A DNA stretch of 64,000 nt, taken from positions 48,797,104-48,861,103 of the forward strand of contig JACMZG010001914.1 of NCBI GenBank assembly GCA_018340805.1, written 5' to 3'. Position 1 is the stretch's first letter, and each line of letters starts with the position of its first letter. Under the pieces are notes generated by a model. That model did no database searches and was not told where the DNA came from. It saw only the letters and a list, made by a program, of their open reading frames with translations. The translations under genes were made by a program, and so were the position numbers. The stretch comes from Microvelia longipes. Taxonomy: Eukaryota > Arthropoda > Insecta > Hemiptera > Veliidae. Below, in pieces: positions 13,694 through 25,488 of the stretch.

Positions 13694-14008
13694 CATAGAG
13701 ATTTATACTATAGGGGGCATAGCATATCTTAATACATTAAGAGGCCTGAAACATCGTTTTGGGGCTTTCAAGGGCTCTGTGTAACCTCCTTGAAACCTCC
13801 TTCATGAGTGGGTTAAGGTTATAATAAATCAATTGTTTTGGCTTCCATATTGTTTGTGTTTTGATTTGTATTTTTAACGTTTTTCTATATAAGTTAGTGT
13901 AATCTTGTACTGATTATTTGATTACATTTTTAGCAAAGGTAGTCAGGTTAATTTTTCGATGTTTCAAAATTCAACTAATAGGACCCCTCTAGTAATATTA
14001 TCTCTATG
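13694..14008. mobile_element. TIR element family B, copy 2
   Basis: A 315-bp copy with the same ends and body. Flanks CCTAAAAC and CCCAAAAC match at seven of eight bases. Confidence 0.8.
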
Positions 14009-14084
14009 CCCAAAACTATGATTTCACCTGAATTATCCGTTTCAGATTATATTAAGGGCATCTAAGGGATTTTACCACGTTGTC

Positions 14085-14325
14085 ATGTGTACACACCTGT
14101 AATTGTCTACACACCTGTAATTGTGTACAACACCTGTAATTGTGTACACACATGTAATTGTGTACACACCTGTAATTGTGTACACACCTGTAATTGTGTA
14201 CACACCTGTAATTGTGTACACGCCTGTAATTGTGGACACGCCTGTAATTATGTACACGCCTGTAATTGTGTACACACCTGTAATTGTGTACAACACCTGT
14301 AATTGTGTACACATCTGTAATTGGA
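14085..14325. repeat. 18-bp minisatellite
   Basis: About thirteen units of GTGTACACACCTGTAATT, immediately after a family B element. Confidence 0.9.
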
Positions 14326-14875
14326 ATGGTGAATACCATAAGACGACCTTTTATGCATCATATAGATCTAAAGATGTCTCTTTGAGACTAGAAGTTATTC
14401 ACTGATATAACTTTATTATTATTTTTTTTTTAAATGCCTTTATTAAATAATTGGTTTTACAATATTTACATTACATACATAATATATTAAAAACAAGGCT
14501 ACCTCTCCGCTATAAAGCTTGCGCTTTGCGCTGCGGAGAGGGAGTTCCTTAACTCTGTACATAGATAGTTTTTAGCACTAGTAACTACTTAATCTAGACA
14601 TAAACTTAACCTATGTTAGTAATTTCTAGAACTTAACCTATGTTATTTTATAAATTTAATATAATTCAATGGTTTTTATAATAAATTTATTTATTTGTAT
14701 TTTTGTATTATTTAAAACAACAATTTGAGAGCTCGAGTGTTGCACCGTCTGATGATGGTGGCGTTAATTCGAAACCGGTCCAGGGGATATCCATATCAAA
14801 CAGCCAGTATCAACGGCAACTGTTTGCTTGTTTGGAAGTTAATTTTATTCCATTTAATATTTTGTTTATGATAAA

Positions 14876-15409
14876 CTTAGAATAATACTATATATAGAAG
14901 GAGCACAGGACCGTAAACACAATGTAATTCCACTGATAACACGAAAGCCGGTTGACTGGTGCAACTAAGTAATGCTGCCAACCTGACAATAAAACATTAT
15001 TTTAAATATTTGTCATAAATATCTATTAATGAAGAAAGATCCTAAAGAACAAATATAATAACTTAAAACACATGCTGAGTATTTAATAAAACTGGTCTTA
15101 GATGGCAAAAGGGTGGCGGAATACAAGAATCTACATTTAGTTGACGAGGACTACTTTTTATATAATTTTAATAAATACGTTAAACTACAATTTAAAATGC
15201 TTAAAATATTGTAATGCACCGATATTTATAATAGTATTTTATGAATAATCAATAATTAATTAATAATAGAATATAATAATTCAGCAACCGGAAGTATTAC
15301 CAACTTTATTTTAGAAAATTGTATATTGTTAGGGTGGCAGCATTACTTAGCAGTGAACCGCCTTTCGTGTTATCAGTAGTGCTCCTTCTATATATAGTAT
15401 TATTCTAAG
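14876..15409. mobile_element. TIR element family A, copy 1 (8-bp TSD)
   Basis: A 534-bp non-coding element with terminal inverted repeats starting CTTAGAATAATACTATATA and extending more than 100 bases with small gaps. It is flanked by a perfect 8-bp duplication ATGATAAA at 14868-14875 and 15410-15417. No transposase frame. The 8-bp duplication fits hAT or P-type transposition, but the terminus is not a classic hAT end. Confidence 0.9.
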
Positions 15410-15781
15410 ATGATAAATGACACTTTGCTGCGAACTGTCAGATTTATTGATTGACATATATTTGTTTACATCAAACGATCACTAAGCATCAAATTATATA
15501 TTTAAAATATACAAAGTATAGAAACGAAACATAAATCATTCAAGTATGTCCAAAGTTCATTGATTAAACTTGTCAAAGGCCGAAGTCATCGAAAAAAGTC
15601 AATTAGCAATTTAAAAAAAAGCGATCGAACCATTCAGCCCAATTATGTAATTTGTTTTCGTATTATATTCAAATGGTATAATATCAATCACAGTATAACA
15701 TGTTGAGTAATTAGGCTCATGTTATGATTAATCACGTAGCTATTAGGGAGAGTACTTGACAGTGTTGGTACTCAACGAAAA

Positions 15782-15869
15782 TATAAATATGTTAGACCTG
15801 AGTTAGAATTAATTCAGTCTTCGATTAGATTTCCAACGAGAAAGATTCTTTCGATTAAGCATATTCAAG
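15782..15869 (+). promoter_or_regulatory. Core promoter and non-coding exon 1 of lipocalin gene 2
   Basis: TATAAAT at 15782-15788 is followed by the arthropod-type initiator TCAGT at 15814-15818, putting the start at about 15816, 34 bases from the TATA. The non-coding exon runs to 15869 with a GTAAAT donor and joins an acceptor at 16448, 17 bases before the ATG. Confidence 0.72.
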
Positions 15870-16465
15870 GTAAATAATAATTACGATGTTTAATTTTTAC
15901 GCGAACTTTTTTATTTGTTTAACATCTCCTTGTTAATGCGGAGTGTTAAATAAAACAGGTTTTCTTACGGAACAGAGAACATAACAGTGAGACGACTGTT
16001 AATTTATTTAGTATTCACCAAGTTTCGTTTGGCTTCTAATACAGTGTGTAGCATTAAAATAAAACGAGACACGGTTTTGTAGGATATTTCGTCGTCGAAA
16101 TATTTCGACGACGAATAATCGAATGCGAACTGCATTTCGATTATTAATTTTTATGACAGAACAGTATATAGTTGGGATTCAACTACAGTGCTTTCAACTA
16201 AGGATACTGATCGTCATCAGGGTAAAGAAATTTATTAAATCATAAACCAACAAAAACTTGGTGCTACTCTTCTTACATTTGATAATGTGAAATTGTCCAT
16301 TTTGCTGGTTTCTCGTCACTTTTAAGACTTGTTTGTTTATGTTTCAATCAATCTTTTTGCCCTGATGATGGTCGAAAGCTCTACTTATCAATAACATCTT
16401 TTTATTATATCATTTCAACTATTTTCATTATTGAAACTTATGTTGTAGATATTTAAACGAATAAA

Positions 16466-17043
16466 ATGAAGGTTCAAATATTAGCAGTAGTAGTGATAGC
16501 CTGTGTATCTGGCAGTTTGGCTCAGATACCAGGTTTTGGTTCCTGTCCTGATGTCAAAGCCATGCAGAACTTTGAACCTGCCAAGGTAAGAACTTTACAA
16601 ATATCTCATAGAAGTGGGAGCTATTATAAATAATTAAATAAAAACTTTTTAGTTGTGTCATTCCAGTAATAACTGTATTGCAGGAACTTGGAATGAATAT
16701 TAAAATAATGTCTCTCTCTCACATACAGAAGAACATAAAGATTTATCACTAAAAGAGGAATATCCATTCTCAATACATTGAGAGGCTTGAAACCATAGAG
16801 ATATATCACTAGAAAGAGGAATATCCATTCCTAATACATTGAAAAGCTTAAATAATCATAAACGACAAAGTACCTTTATCAATGTCTTATTAATCAAGCT
16901 AGGGCCAAGCCAACCTAGGTTGGTTCAAACGTTTAATGAGCATAGAACATTATCTTATTCATTTGTGCATTAATTTATTGATTATAGGATAGAATAGGAA
17001 AATTTTCATTTCAAAGAATCCCTGAGAAGTATTTCAATATACA

Positions 17044-17106
<63 letters not shown>

Positions 17107-17841
17107 TATAATGCAAACCTTAAACCTTACTAAACCTTTGTGTTTCATAGCCCTTATGTATATGGTACGAAGCTGAAACCTACACTAATCCTTTGTGTTT
17201 TACAGTACTTGGGTAAATGGTACGAAGCTCAGAGGTACTTCTTCGCTTTTGAACTCGATGGCAAATGCAATTCCGCCGAATACACCCTTAACAGTGACGG
17301 ATCTATTAAGGTCTTCAATAAGGAGATCAAAGCTTAGTAAGTATATGGCCATTGTGTCGAAAACTACTTTTTGATTTCCCTCATTCATACCACAGGTATA
17401 TAGGAAAAGTAAAGTTTTTCCAATAAAAAAATGGAAACCGATATTTCAACTGCATAATCTATTTCAATAGCTTCTCAGTAGTGTTTTAAGTTTTCTTTCT
17501 ACATGTGTATGTCCGTGTTATTATTATTGTAGCTCCAACTGGGTTTTTGCTAGCGAGTTGAAACTTGCTACAAATATCGATAGTTAGGTCTTGTTTTACT
17601 TTTCTTCCAGAAAAAAATGTATGACGTCATTAACCGTCATAATTAAATCAGCAAAAATGATTAATTTTTATTTATATTAATTAGAATGGTTTTGTTTTTA
17701 TCTTCCGAATTCATGTGGAAATTCGCTAATATTGTGAAAATATGCCACTTGCAAAAATTATTCATGAATTTATCAAAAAATATCAATGTGACCTCAGTGA
17801 TAAAACCTTTTGGCAGTGCAGCGGCCTTATACATATATATA

Positions 17842-17928
<87 letters not shown>

Positions 17929-18016
17929 ATAAAGAACCCAAGTTTGAAAAACAAAATTTAAATGAGACTAATTTTCAAAGACCTATTCTTAAGCTTTGAA
18001 TATTTTGTATACATAC

Positions 18017-18068
<52 letters not shown>

Positions 18069-19582
18069 TATATATAAATTTAAATGAGACTAATTTCAGA
18101 GACCTATTCTTAAGCTTTGAATATTTTGTTTCAGCTCCGGAAAAGAAAACAACATTACCGGAAAAGCAGTTATTGCAGATCCAAAGGTTCCATCCAAGCT
18201 CTCAGTAACTTTCCCAGGAGCACCAGGTTAGTGACTGTAATGATTTTCAAGTAAATAATTATTACAATGATACGAAATAATTAGAAATAATATTGCAGTA
18301 TCAAACATACCAATACAAAGAATTTTCCAAAACATTGATTTGATTTTAAGATTAAGTACGTTTGGCAGTTTGTTACTTATGAGCCCACAGGTGCTTCTAT
18401 TATTAAGGCATTAAGGATTGGGGACAACCCCCGTTTTCAAACAGAGGTAGAAGAGTAAGCAAATAGGCTCCTATGATATGGGCTACTTGCTAAGTAATTA
18501 CTGCCTCTTCCCTATACTACAACTACTGCTAATAAAATTAAAAGTAACTTTTTATTTTGATCGAATCGAAAAATTATTTATAATCTAATCATTACTCTAG
18601 ATTACTCATCTAATCTTACTCCCCTGAAGATGCCTCCCACAGTGGAAGCGAAACGTCGGATTCTTCTTCTACATTAACGCGGTCACCACAGGAAGACCTA
18701 AATCTTCAATATACAAATATTTTATAATAACAAACTTTTAGTATTGAGCAACATACGTTAGACTGTTTTTAACTACTTTAAAGCAAAGCTTAGAATGATG
18801 CTATACACGGCTAAAGATCCAAATTAAAACCCCTGTTTAATGTATTCAATGTTTTAAATTTAATAAATAAGTGACATTTATCAGCGTTAGTAAATCTTTA
18901 CAATTAAATCTAAAAAAACAATATGCCTGTGGTTCAGAGTCAAACAAGAGAACTAGATAAAGGTTTGTAATTAGTTCCTGAGAAAAACACTGCCTTGACA
19001 CTAAGGCAGTTGGCTACTTGAATCTATTAAAATTACAATTCTTTACCTAAACATATTAGCTTCAAACTTAAAAAAGATCAATTTAAAAAAATATTAAACA
19101 TTCATTTTTAAATAATCAAGCTATTTTATTAGGTATTTCATTAGATAATACAAGCAGACAATAGACTACTGATAGACTAAATACCGAAACTAATTTTGTA
19201 ATTATAATCTGTTTTGTATTGTTTATTACTCTGAAAATAAAGGATATATTATTTTAAAAAAACAAACCACTTCTCTTACTTAATAAACTTACTTCTAATG
19301 CTCTTTTAAAGATTAGTAAAAAAAATATAATTTGTTTTCAGTTGCTGCTCCATACTGGGTTATCGATACTGATTACGATAACTACTCCGTCGTCTATTCC
19401 TGCTACAAGCTGGGTTTCATCAATCTTAGTAAGTACTGAACAGGTTAAAGTGAAATCACAATCTCGATCTTGTAGACATGACGGGAGCCATCCTCTGCCT
19501 GTTTGTGTGTCTGTGCGAGTGTGTAGAAAGTTATATATGTATAACTTAAGAGTTAGTGTTATATATATATATATATTATATA

Positions 19583-19624
<42 letters not shown>

Positions 19625-19987
19625 TATATATATATATATGTATTATATATATATTTCTGCAGGTATATAGAAAAGTATTGTGTAGCTTTTTTACTTTTAT
19701 TGAAGTTAGTACATATTAATAAAAGAATGACTATTTCCTCAAATTAAATGTAATAATTTCATAAATTGAAGGAAAAATAAGTTGAACAACAAGCAAAAAA
19801 ACAAACGAAATACTCTATTCTGACGATTTTTATTGTCATTTTTTTAGAATTCTCCTGGATTTTAACTAGAAAGCAACAACCCGAGGTAACAACAATCAAC
19901 AACGCCTACAGCGTCATCGATAAACAAGGAATCGAACGTCAGTATTACTCCAAGACAGACCAGATCAACTGCCCTGCTGGATTTTAA
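16466..19987 (+). CDS. Lipocalin gene 2 (ApoD/Lazarillo-like), complete
   Basis: Coding exons are 16466-16585, 17206-17336, 18135-18226, 19342-19428 and 19848-19987, giving 189 residues with GT-AG splice sites and phases 0-2-1-1. Exon 1 encodes a signal peptide (residues 1 to about 19, ending GSLA) and the N-terminal FGSCPD motif. Exon 2 opens with YLGKWYEAQRYF, the lipocalin G-x-W motif. Exon 3 has an Asn-Ile-Thr glycosylation sequon, exon 4 has TDYDNYSVVY, and exon 5 has SWILTR. Cysteines at 27, 61, 135 and 185 fit the ApoD pattern of 1-3 and 2-4 bonding. It has one residue more than genes 3-5 at the exon 3/4 junction. The ATG at 16466 is chosen because all four paralogs start at the same place, directly before the signal peptide. 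Introns hold (TA)n tracts. A likely secreted binder of a small lipophilic molecule; ligand not inferable. Confidence 0.93.
16743..16855. mobile_element. Family B fragment, doubled left end
   Basis: Two successive partial left ends of family B (each with ATATCCATTC and AATACATTGA) lie in tandem in intron 1 of the gene 2 coding part. No right end follows. Confidence 0.55.
17043..17101. repeat. (TA)n tract in gene 2 intron
   Basis: About 60 bases of TA before exon 2. Similar tracts are at 17830-17926, 18016-18075 (before exon 3) and 19560-19650 (after exon 4) of the same gene. Confidence 0.9.
17135..17245 (+). repeat. 55-bp tandem duplication of the exon 2 acceptor region, gene 2
   Basis: 17135-17189 repeats 17190-17244 with mutations: both have CCTTTGTGTTT(T/C)A(C/T)AG then ...ATGGTACGAAGCT. 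The second copy is the working acceptor plus exon start; the first is a mutated decoy. Confidence 0.8.
17388..17670 (+). mobile_element. 5S-like dispersed element, 5' fragment
   Basis: Matches the family 5' end (ACAGGTATATAGGAAAAGTA) and the following TAGCGAGTTGAAACTTG region, in intron 2 of lipocalin gene 2. The 5S-like segment is missing. Confidence 0.5.
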
Positions 19988-20270
19988 CTTCCCCAACAAA
20001 GAAACATTATCTGCAAACTAAAAAATCTCAACCATAAATAAATTAAAAATATGTTAATTATCTCCCTAATCAATTAATAATAAGATTATATAAATTAAAA
20101 ATAAATAAAATAAATGATAACAATAAAAAATAATAGAATAAGAAAAGTAAATTGTGCAATGGTTGTATATAGATATTTATATTTATATTTATTTATGTAG
20201 TTATTTGTAAATTGAAATTCTTTTTTCTCAAATATTGTAGTAAAATTACCCTCAAATTTAGACTGTAAAT

Positions 20271-20276
20271 AATAAA
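20271..20276 (+). terminator. Poly(A) signal, lipocalin gene 2
   Basis: AATAAA about 285 bases after the stop, followed by a T-rich stretch. Other AATAAA-like sites occur nearer the stop, so the exact one used is uncertain. Confidence 0.5.
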
Positions 20277-20299
20277 TTTTTTATTTAAAACAAGAAAGT

Positions 20300-21539
20300 C
20301 TAATATACTTATTAGTATTTATACACGTTTGACTATGTAGTTAAGTATTTAACCAATATAGATCTAACGATCTTTAAAATCAACTCATAGATCTTTTCAG
20401 AAGAGATCATGACAGAAAGAATGATCTGATGGTTAAATATCGGTTAGATGAACCAAAAAAGTCATTTATTTCGTTATCATCCTGCAAGGAACTTTTACGA
20501 AAGGAAAGGAGCCTTACCTTTCCAATATAAAAACTTAAAAACCCCCAACGCTCCCTCTAGGACTACTCCATCTTATTTATAGTCAACATTTTGAGCCAGA
20601 TTTCAGTTCTTTATTATTGTGTACTGGTTAATCTAAGTATTGAATGTCATTCTTACTCAGGATTTCTTTCAAAGGGGTGACTCTAATTTGATGTACTCAT
20701 CAAAATATTTTGATGAGTCCAATATATCCACATATATACCTGCTAAAGTAAATAGAATACATTAAATATCATAATAGAAGTTCAAGGACCTTTTAAAGGT
20801 TCTTCGCCGGGGGAGGACTCAAAATTATGGGAGGTCAACACATTTGTAAAAATTTGTTACCGGAGAGGAATGAGCAACAATTTTAATTTTTTTATGTTAA
20901 AGCTTGCACATAAGTAACACAATAATAATTTCCAATAATAAAATGGATTTATGTATAAGTCATTTGTAGGTTGCAAAAGTTTTAGTGTTACATTTGTTTT
21001 ACCTAGCGTTTTTGATTAAAATTTTAATCACTTATCTGGTGAAATTCTTAGTTATTTCGTAGCAATAGAATCATAATTCGTGATAAAAAAGTGAATTAAA
21101 TAATTCATTACCATAATTAAGTAAAGTTAATAAAGTAAGTAAGTTAATAAAGTAAGTTAATAAAGTTCGGAATAAAAGATCGAAAAACATCTGAATTATA
21201 TCCGATAACATTTTTTCTAATTCAGTAAAAGTAACACTTTAAATTAAATCAGATCACATATTACTTCAAGGTATATTTTTTATACTTCGAAGACAGTTAT
21301 ATTGTACGAAAATTAATAAATGTACGACGAGCGGTGAAGACAAATGCCACTATGAGGAGTCTTTAAGTGTGCCTTAGAAACGAGAAAATTTAGTTTTCTC
21401 ATTAAAAATAAATTCAATTAAAAAATTCTATGGGAAACTGTACAGCAGCAAAGTGGAAATTGATTATTATATTATAAAAGAAAGTATACATTACCCAGTT
21501 TACTCCATAAGAATTTTGAAAATTATACATTTCTTTAAA
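20300..21539. other. Spacer after gene 2, no gene seen
   Basis: A/T-rich. The only structure noted is a perfect 24-base palindrome at 20695-20718 (ACTCATCAAAAT and its complement). Confidence 0.55.
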
Positions 21540-22505
21540 GGGAAGTGTAAAAAGCAATAAAGCATAGCAAGAGAGGAGCAGCTCCTGGAGTAGATGAGAT
21601 GTGCAATGACTATAGAGTCATTAACATACATAATTGACATACCATTTATTATAATAGATGGTATGTCAGTTTTAACTAAACCCTTTACTAAATTATTTAA
21701 TAGAAGTCTTAAAGATAAATCTATTCTAAATCATGGAATGTACCTCAATAAAATAATTTTATTACACAAGAAAGGGAAAGAGATGTAGTATTGACAATTA
21801 GATATCCATTACTTTATTACTATGCTTATATAAAGTATTCATGATTAATAACAGGATAATAGGGAAAATATATAAAACCACCCTGTGGAACAAGCAGGTT
21901 TTAAACTTTAGACCGTTACCTGAACATTTGCAAACAGTCCAACAACTTATTGAAAAAGGTTTAGAATACAATGTACCAATGTATTTTGCCCTCATAGGTT
22001 TTAAGAAAGCGTTTGATTTCGCCCAAATATTTAGGATGCTCTTAAAGAACATGAGGTAGATGATATACACATTGATATCATTAAAGAGATGTATAAGGAG
22101 AACAAAGTAGCAATACCCTTAGATTGTATTAGCTGATTGACCAAAAGAGGCTTAAAACAGGGTTGTCCTGTTTCGCCAATAATTTTTAATTGCATTTTAA
22201 ACCTCCCTTTCCAAAGACTAAAATGGGAGAATATAGGAATTTCAATTCTAGGAAAGAAATTAATCAATCCACGATTTGCAGACGATATATTTTTTTGCTT
22301 TTTCAGCAAAGGAATGCGACTTAATCATTAATCTTCTCATTGAACCATGGCTTACAATAGGTCTTGAAATCAATAAAATTATTGCAAATTCTGTAGAAGT
22401 TCTTATTCAGGTACATGACAGAGAATGTTTAGAATATGTGGAGGAATACGTATATATTAGACAGCTTATATCCTTTAAAAAAAATATTGAGAGAAAAAAT
22501 TAAGC
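21540..22505 (+). pseudogene. RTE-type LINE reverse-transcriptase remnant
   Basis: Broken frames give a recognisable order of RT motifs: AAPGVDE near 21575, QQLIEKGLEYNVPMYFALI near 21945, KAFDFAQI, GLKQGCPVSPIIFN near 22150, FADDI near 22280, then EEYVYIRQLISF near 22440. The order and spacing match RTE-clade RTs. Stops and frameshifts make it non-functional. Endonuclease and 3' end were not seen. Confidence 0.75.
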
Positions 22506-22509
22506 AAAC

Positions 22510-23195
22510 GCCTTGATATTGACCTTAATCCAAAGAAATGCTTTTGTTCCAGAAAGAAGTTAATTATCTTTACCATATAGCTTCTGCAGATGGAATAAAA
22601 ACTAAATTAGAAGCCGTGAAGAAATGGCTTGTGCCACGTCAGGCCATAAGGATGTGAGAAGTTTTCTTGGTCTAGTTAAATTTCCTATAGTAACTATAGA
22701 AAATTTATTAAAAACTGTAGTAATGTCGCTAAACCTTTACATAGGCTAATGGAACATTTGAATGTTCCATTCAAATGAAGTTCTGCACGTCAAACTGCAG
22801 AACAGGATGCGATACCTGACAACATGCGCGGTTGAGGTATTGCGATACCTCAATATGTGCAGTTCTCTCAAAAGAACAAGAGCTAAAAGTAATAGAATAT
22901 CTTAGTAAAACACTAAGAAAAACAGAGCAAAATTACTCAGTAACCAGAAAAGAACTACTGTCGATCATTAAAGCTCTAAAACATTTCCACACATACACCT
23001 CTACGGTAGGGAGTTCACAATTTGAACGGATCATAGCGCGTTACAGTGGATAATGAATTTCAAAAGAGCGGAAGGTCAAATTGCTCGTTGGATAGAAAGG
23101 CATCAACGATATACTTTAACCATTATTCAGTGAATATTAGTACAACATTAAATGCTGATACCTTATCAACGAGACCATGCAATGAATAAGAATAC
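22510..23195 (+). pseudogene. Ty3/gypsy pol fragment (RT thumb and RNase H)
   Basis: Broken frames show SADGIKTKLEAVKKW, RSFLGLV, NYRKFIKNCSNVAKPLHRL, then EYLSKTLRKTEQNYSVTRKE (RNase H of the reverse-transcriptase type) and GQIARWIERHQRYT. This is the order in gypsy-group pol. It follows the RTE remnant without a visible gap. No LTRs, integrase or protease seen. Confidence 0.75.
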
Positions 23196-23510
23196 AATTA
23201 TACTGTACCAGAATCGACCAAAACCAACAAATAGCTTGTTGCAGTATAGGTATAAATTTTTAAAAAATAACTTTGCGAAGACAACCAAACTTGGAGTTAA
23301 TCAATTACAAAAAAGAAGACGAGGAAATTGACATAGTATACAAGTATGTTGAAACTGGGAGACGGCTTGAATGCCAAGAGATATAAGATTTAGTTCAATT
23401 GTGATAAGTTACTTGACCCGGTAGGAGTCACTGATCATAAAACATGGTGCTCTGTGTACAAAGTATGAAATACAGATGGCGTCGGAGTTATCTTTCAGGA
23501 TGTAGTATGG

Positions 23511-23523
23511 TATATATTATTAT

Positions 23524-23557
<34 letters not shown>

Positions 23558-23573
23558 ATATATATTATATATT

Positions 23574-23621
<48 letters not shown>

Positions 23622-23658
23622 ATATATTATATATATATATATATAAATATATTATATA

Positions 23659-23728
<70 letters not shown>

Positions 23729-23776
23729 CTATATATTATATATTATATTATTATATATATATATATATATTATATT
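23511..23776. repeat. (TA)n tract
   Basis: Interrupted TA/TATTA dinucleotide tract of about 265 bases upstream of gene 3. Confidence 0.9.
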
Positions 23777-24143
23777 ATAATGATATGCACTAGGGACTTG
23801 GAAACAAATTAGTGTCAGACTTCGGCCACTTATTCAAAAAAATCCCTAAAAAAATAAAGAGTAATAAATAGAACACTTCACGTCAATTTACTGCGCACTC
23901 CATAATTCATTTTTTTCAAAATAAAAATTTTCTACATCAAATTGTACATTTTAACTAAAGTGTTTGATTGTTCTTTTTTTTAATAAATATCGAGAGTTAT
24001 AATTGAAAGTTTCAAAAACAAATTATATAATTAAAGATTGTATAATTGAAATTATATAATTATATGTAAGTGTTTTAATTAGAACAACACTTATTTAGAT
24101 GAGAAGAAGGGATAAGAGGACTATATGGTACTATAAATCCCAA

Positions 24144-24214
24144 TATAAATAAAGATAATCCGTCCAAGCAGCTCAGTATCATCTGCATCAAGCTTCGACC
24201 TTTAACTATTAAAG
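24144..24214 (+). promoter_or_regulatory. Core promoter and non-coding exon 1 of lipocalin gene 3
   Basis: TATAAAT at 24144-24150 and TCAGT at 24173-24177 place the start near 24175, 31 bases apart. The 40-base non-coding exon ends at 24214 (donor GTATAC). The coding exon acceptor is the TTTTAG ending at 25470, 18 bases before the ATG. A GATAAG motif lies about 35 bases upstream of the TATA. Confidence 0.75.
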
Positions 24215-24244
24215 GTATACCATCGTTTTTTAATTCATTTTATT

Positions 24245-24660
24245 TTTTTTTACATTTCCACATTTATACCGTTGGTGTAAAGGAAAAGTATTGTATGCGC
24301 TAAAAATCCGAAATCGAATTTTCCTCTGAATTCCCTTTTTCAGACGTTTTTAAGACCTCTTAAGTAGTGTTTACCTTAATATCTGTCCTTAATATACCTT
24401 AATGGTATAAGCTATAAGTGTAACTATGCTTACTTTTAATTCTCTCAGAGGGTTGAAACTTGATACGAAAATCAATTTTTAGGCCTAGTTATGTTAGGCC
24501 TAGGACACGATAAATAAATTATTTTTAAATTCAGGATCGATCTAGGTCAGTACTTAAATAGGAGACCGTTTGGAATAAGACAGATGTTTTCACTGTCAAT
24601 GCCAGTAGTAGTGAGGATGAGCGTAGCGAATCCGATAAGTCAAATACCTTATCCGAAATA
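24245..24660 (+). mobile_element. 5S-like dispersed element, truncated copy
   Basis: Carries the family 5' end (TTTATACCGT...GGAAAAGTATTGT) and part of the 3' GAGCGTAGCGAATCCGAT block; the middle, including the 5S-like segment, is deleted. In the 5' UTR intron of lipocalin gene 3. Confidence 0.6.
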
Positions 24661-25488
24661 TTAAAGTACCGTATTTGTTCCAATTGTTTACGGTACTTAT
24701 ATTAGTTTTGCCACGGATTAACCGTCGACATCTTAGGTCCTTTAGCGGTAACCCCCCACCCGCGGTCTCTTACATCGGGTATTCCCCCAACTAACCCTGT
24801 TGGAGGTATCTCCTGTGTTTTAAAACTTGAAAATAACTACGTGTAGGTGTAATTTTATTATAGTTTTCGGAAATCCCAATTTAAACCTACAAGTTACCCG
24901 TAGTATTACCTGTGATTATAAGACCGCACCGCAAAGCTGTATATATAATTCATATATTTTAATCAATTTATACTTGCTATTATTTTTATCTTTTATATCA
25001 ATTTTAAATTTATAATTTATATTTTTAATCAAATTATAAATAATTTGATGTGTTTTTCTTGTCCTGTCAGATAAATGTCTCGTTGTATCTTGTGTTTTTT
25101 ATTTAATTCTCTGGAACATGTATTTAGAGTGACCCCGTGTACTTTTAATGTTCTGCAGCATTTACTGTAATGTATATATAATATGCATTCACTTCATAAT
25201 CGAAGGGTATGTTATCCATCACTCCGACACCCCAGATACAACAGATGTTGGGGCCTACACTCTATTACTGACCATAACAATGCAGGGTCTGGACGTGATC
25301 AGTCGCTTGGATTCTGCATACTGATCAGGAACGTAGTAGAAAGCGACCTCGAAACGCAAATTAAGGTCTGGATGAAGAACATCAGATACTTGGTCTTCGC
25401 GATCTGATGTTTCAGGTCGTACTTATTTTTACGTACTTATTTTTTCAAGATAATGTATAATTTATTTTAGAAACTAAAGAAAAATACC

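Noticed and set aside
14052..14405. Overlapping frames with VHNYRC or CNCVHT repeats on both strands
   Set aside because: Produced by the 18-bp minisatellite, which is open in several frames at once.
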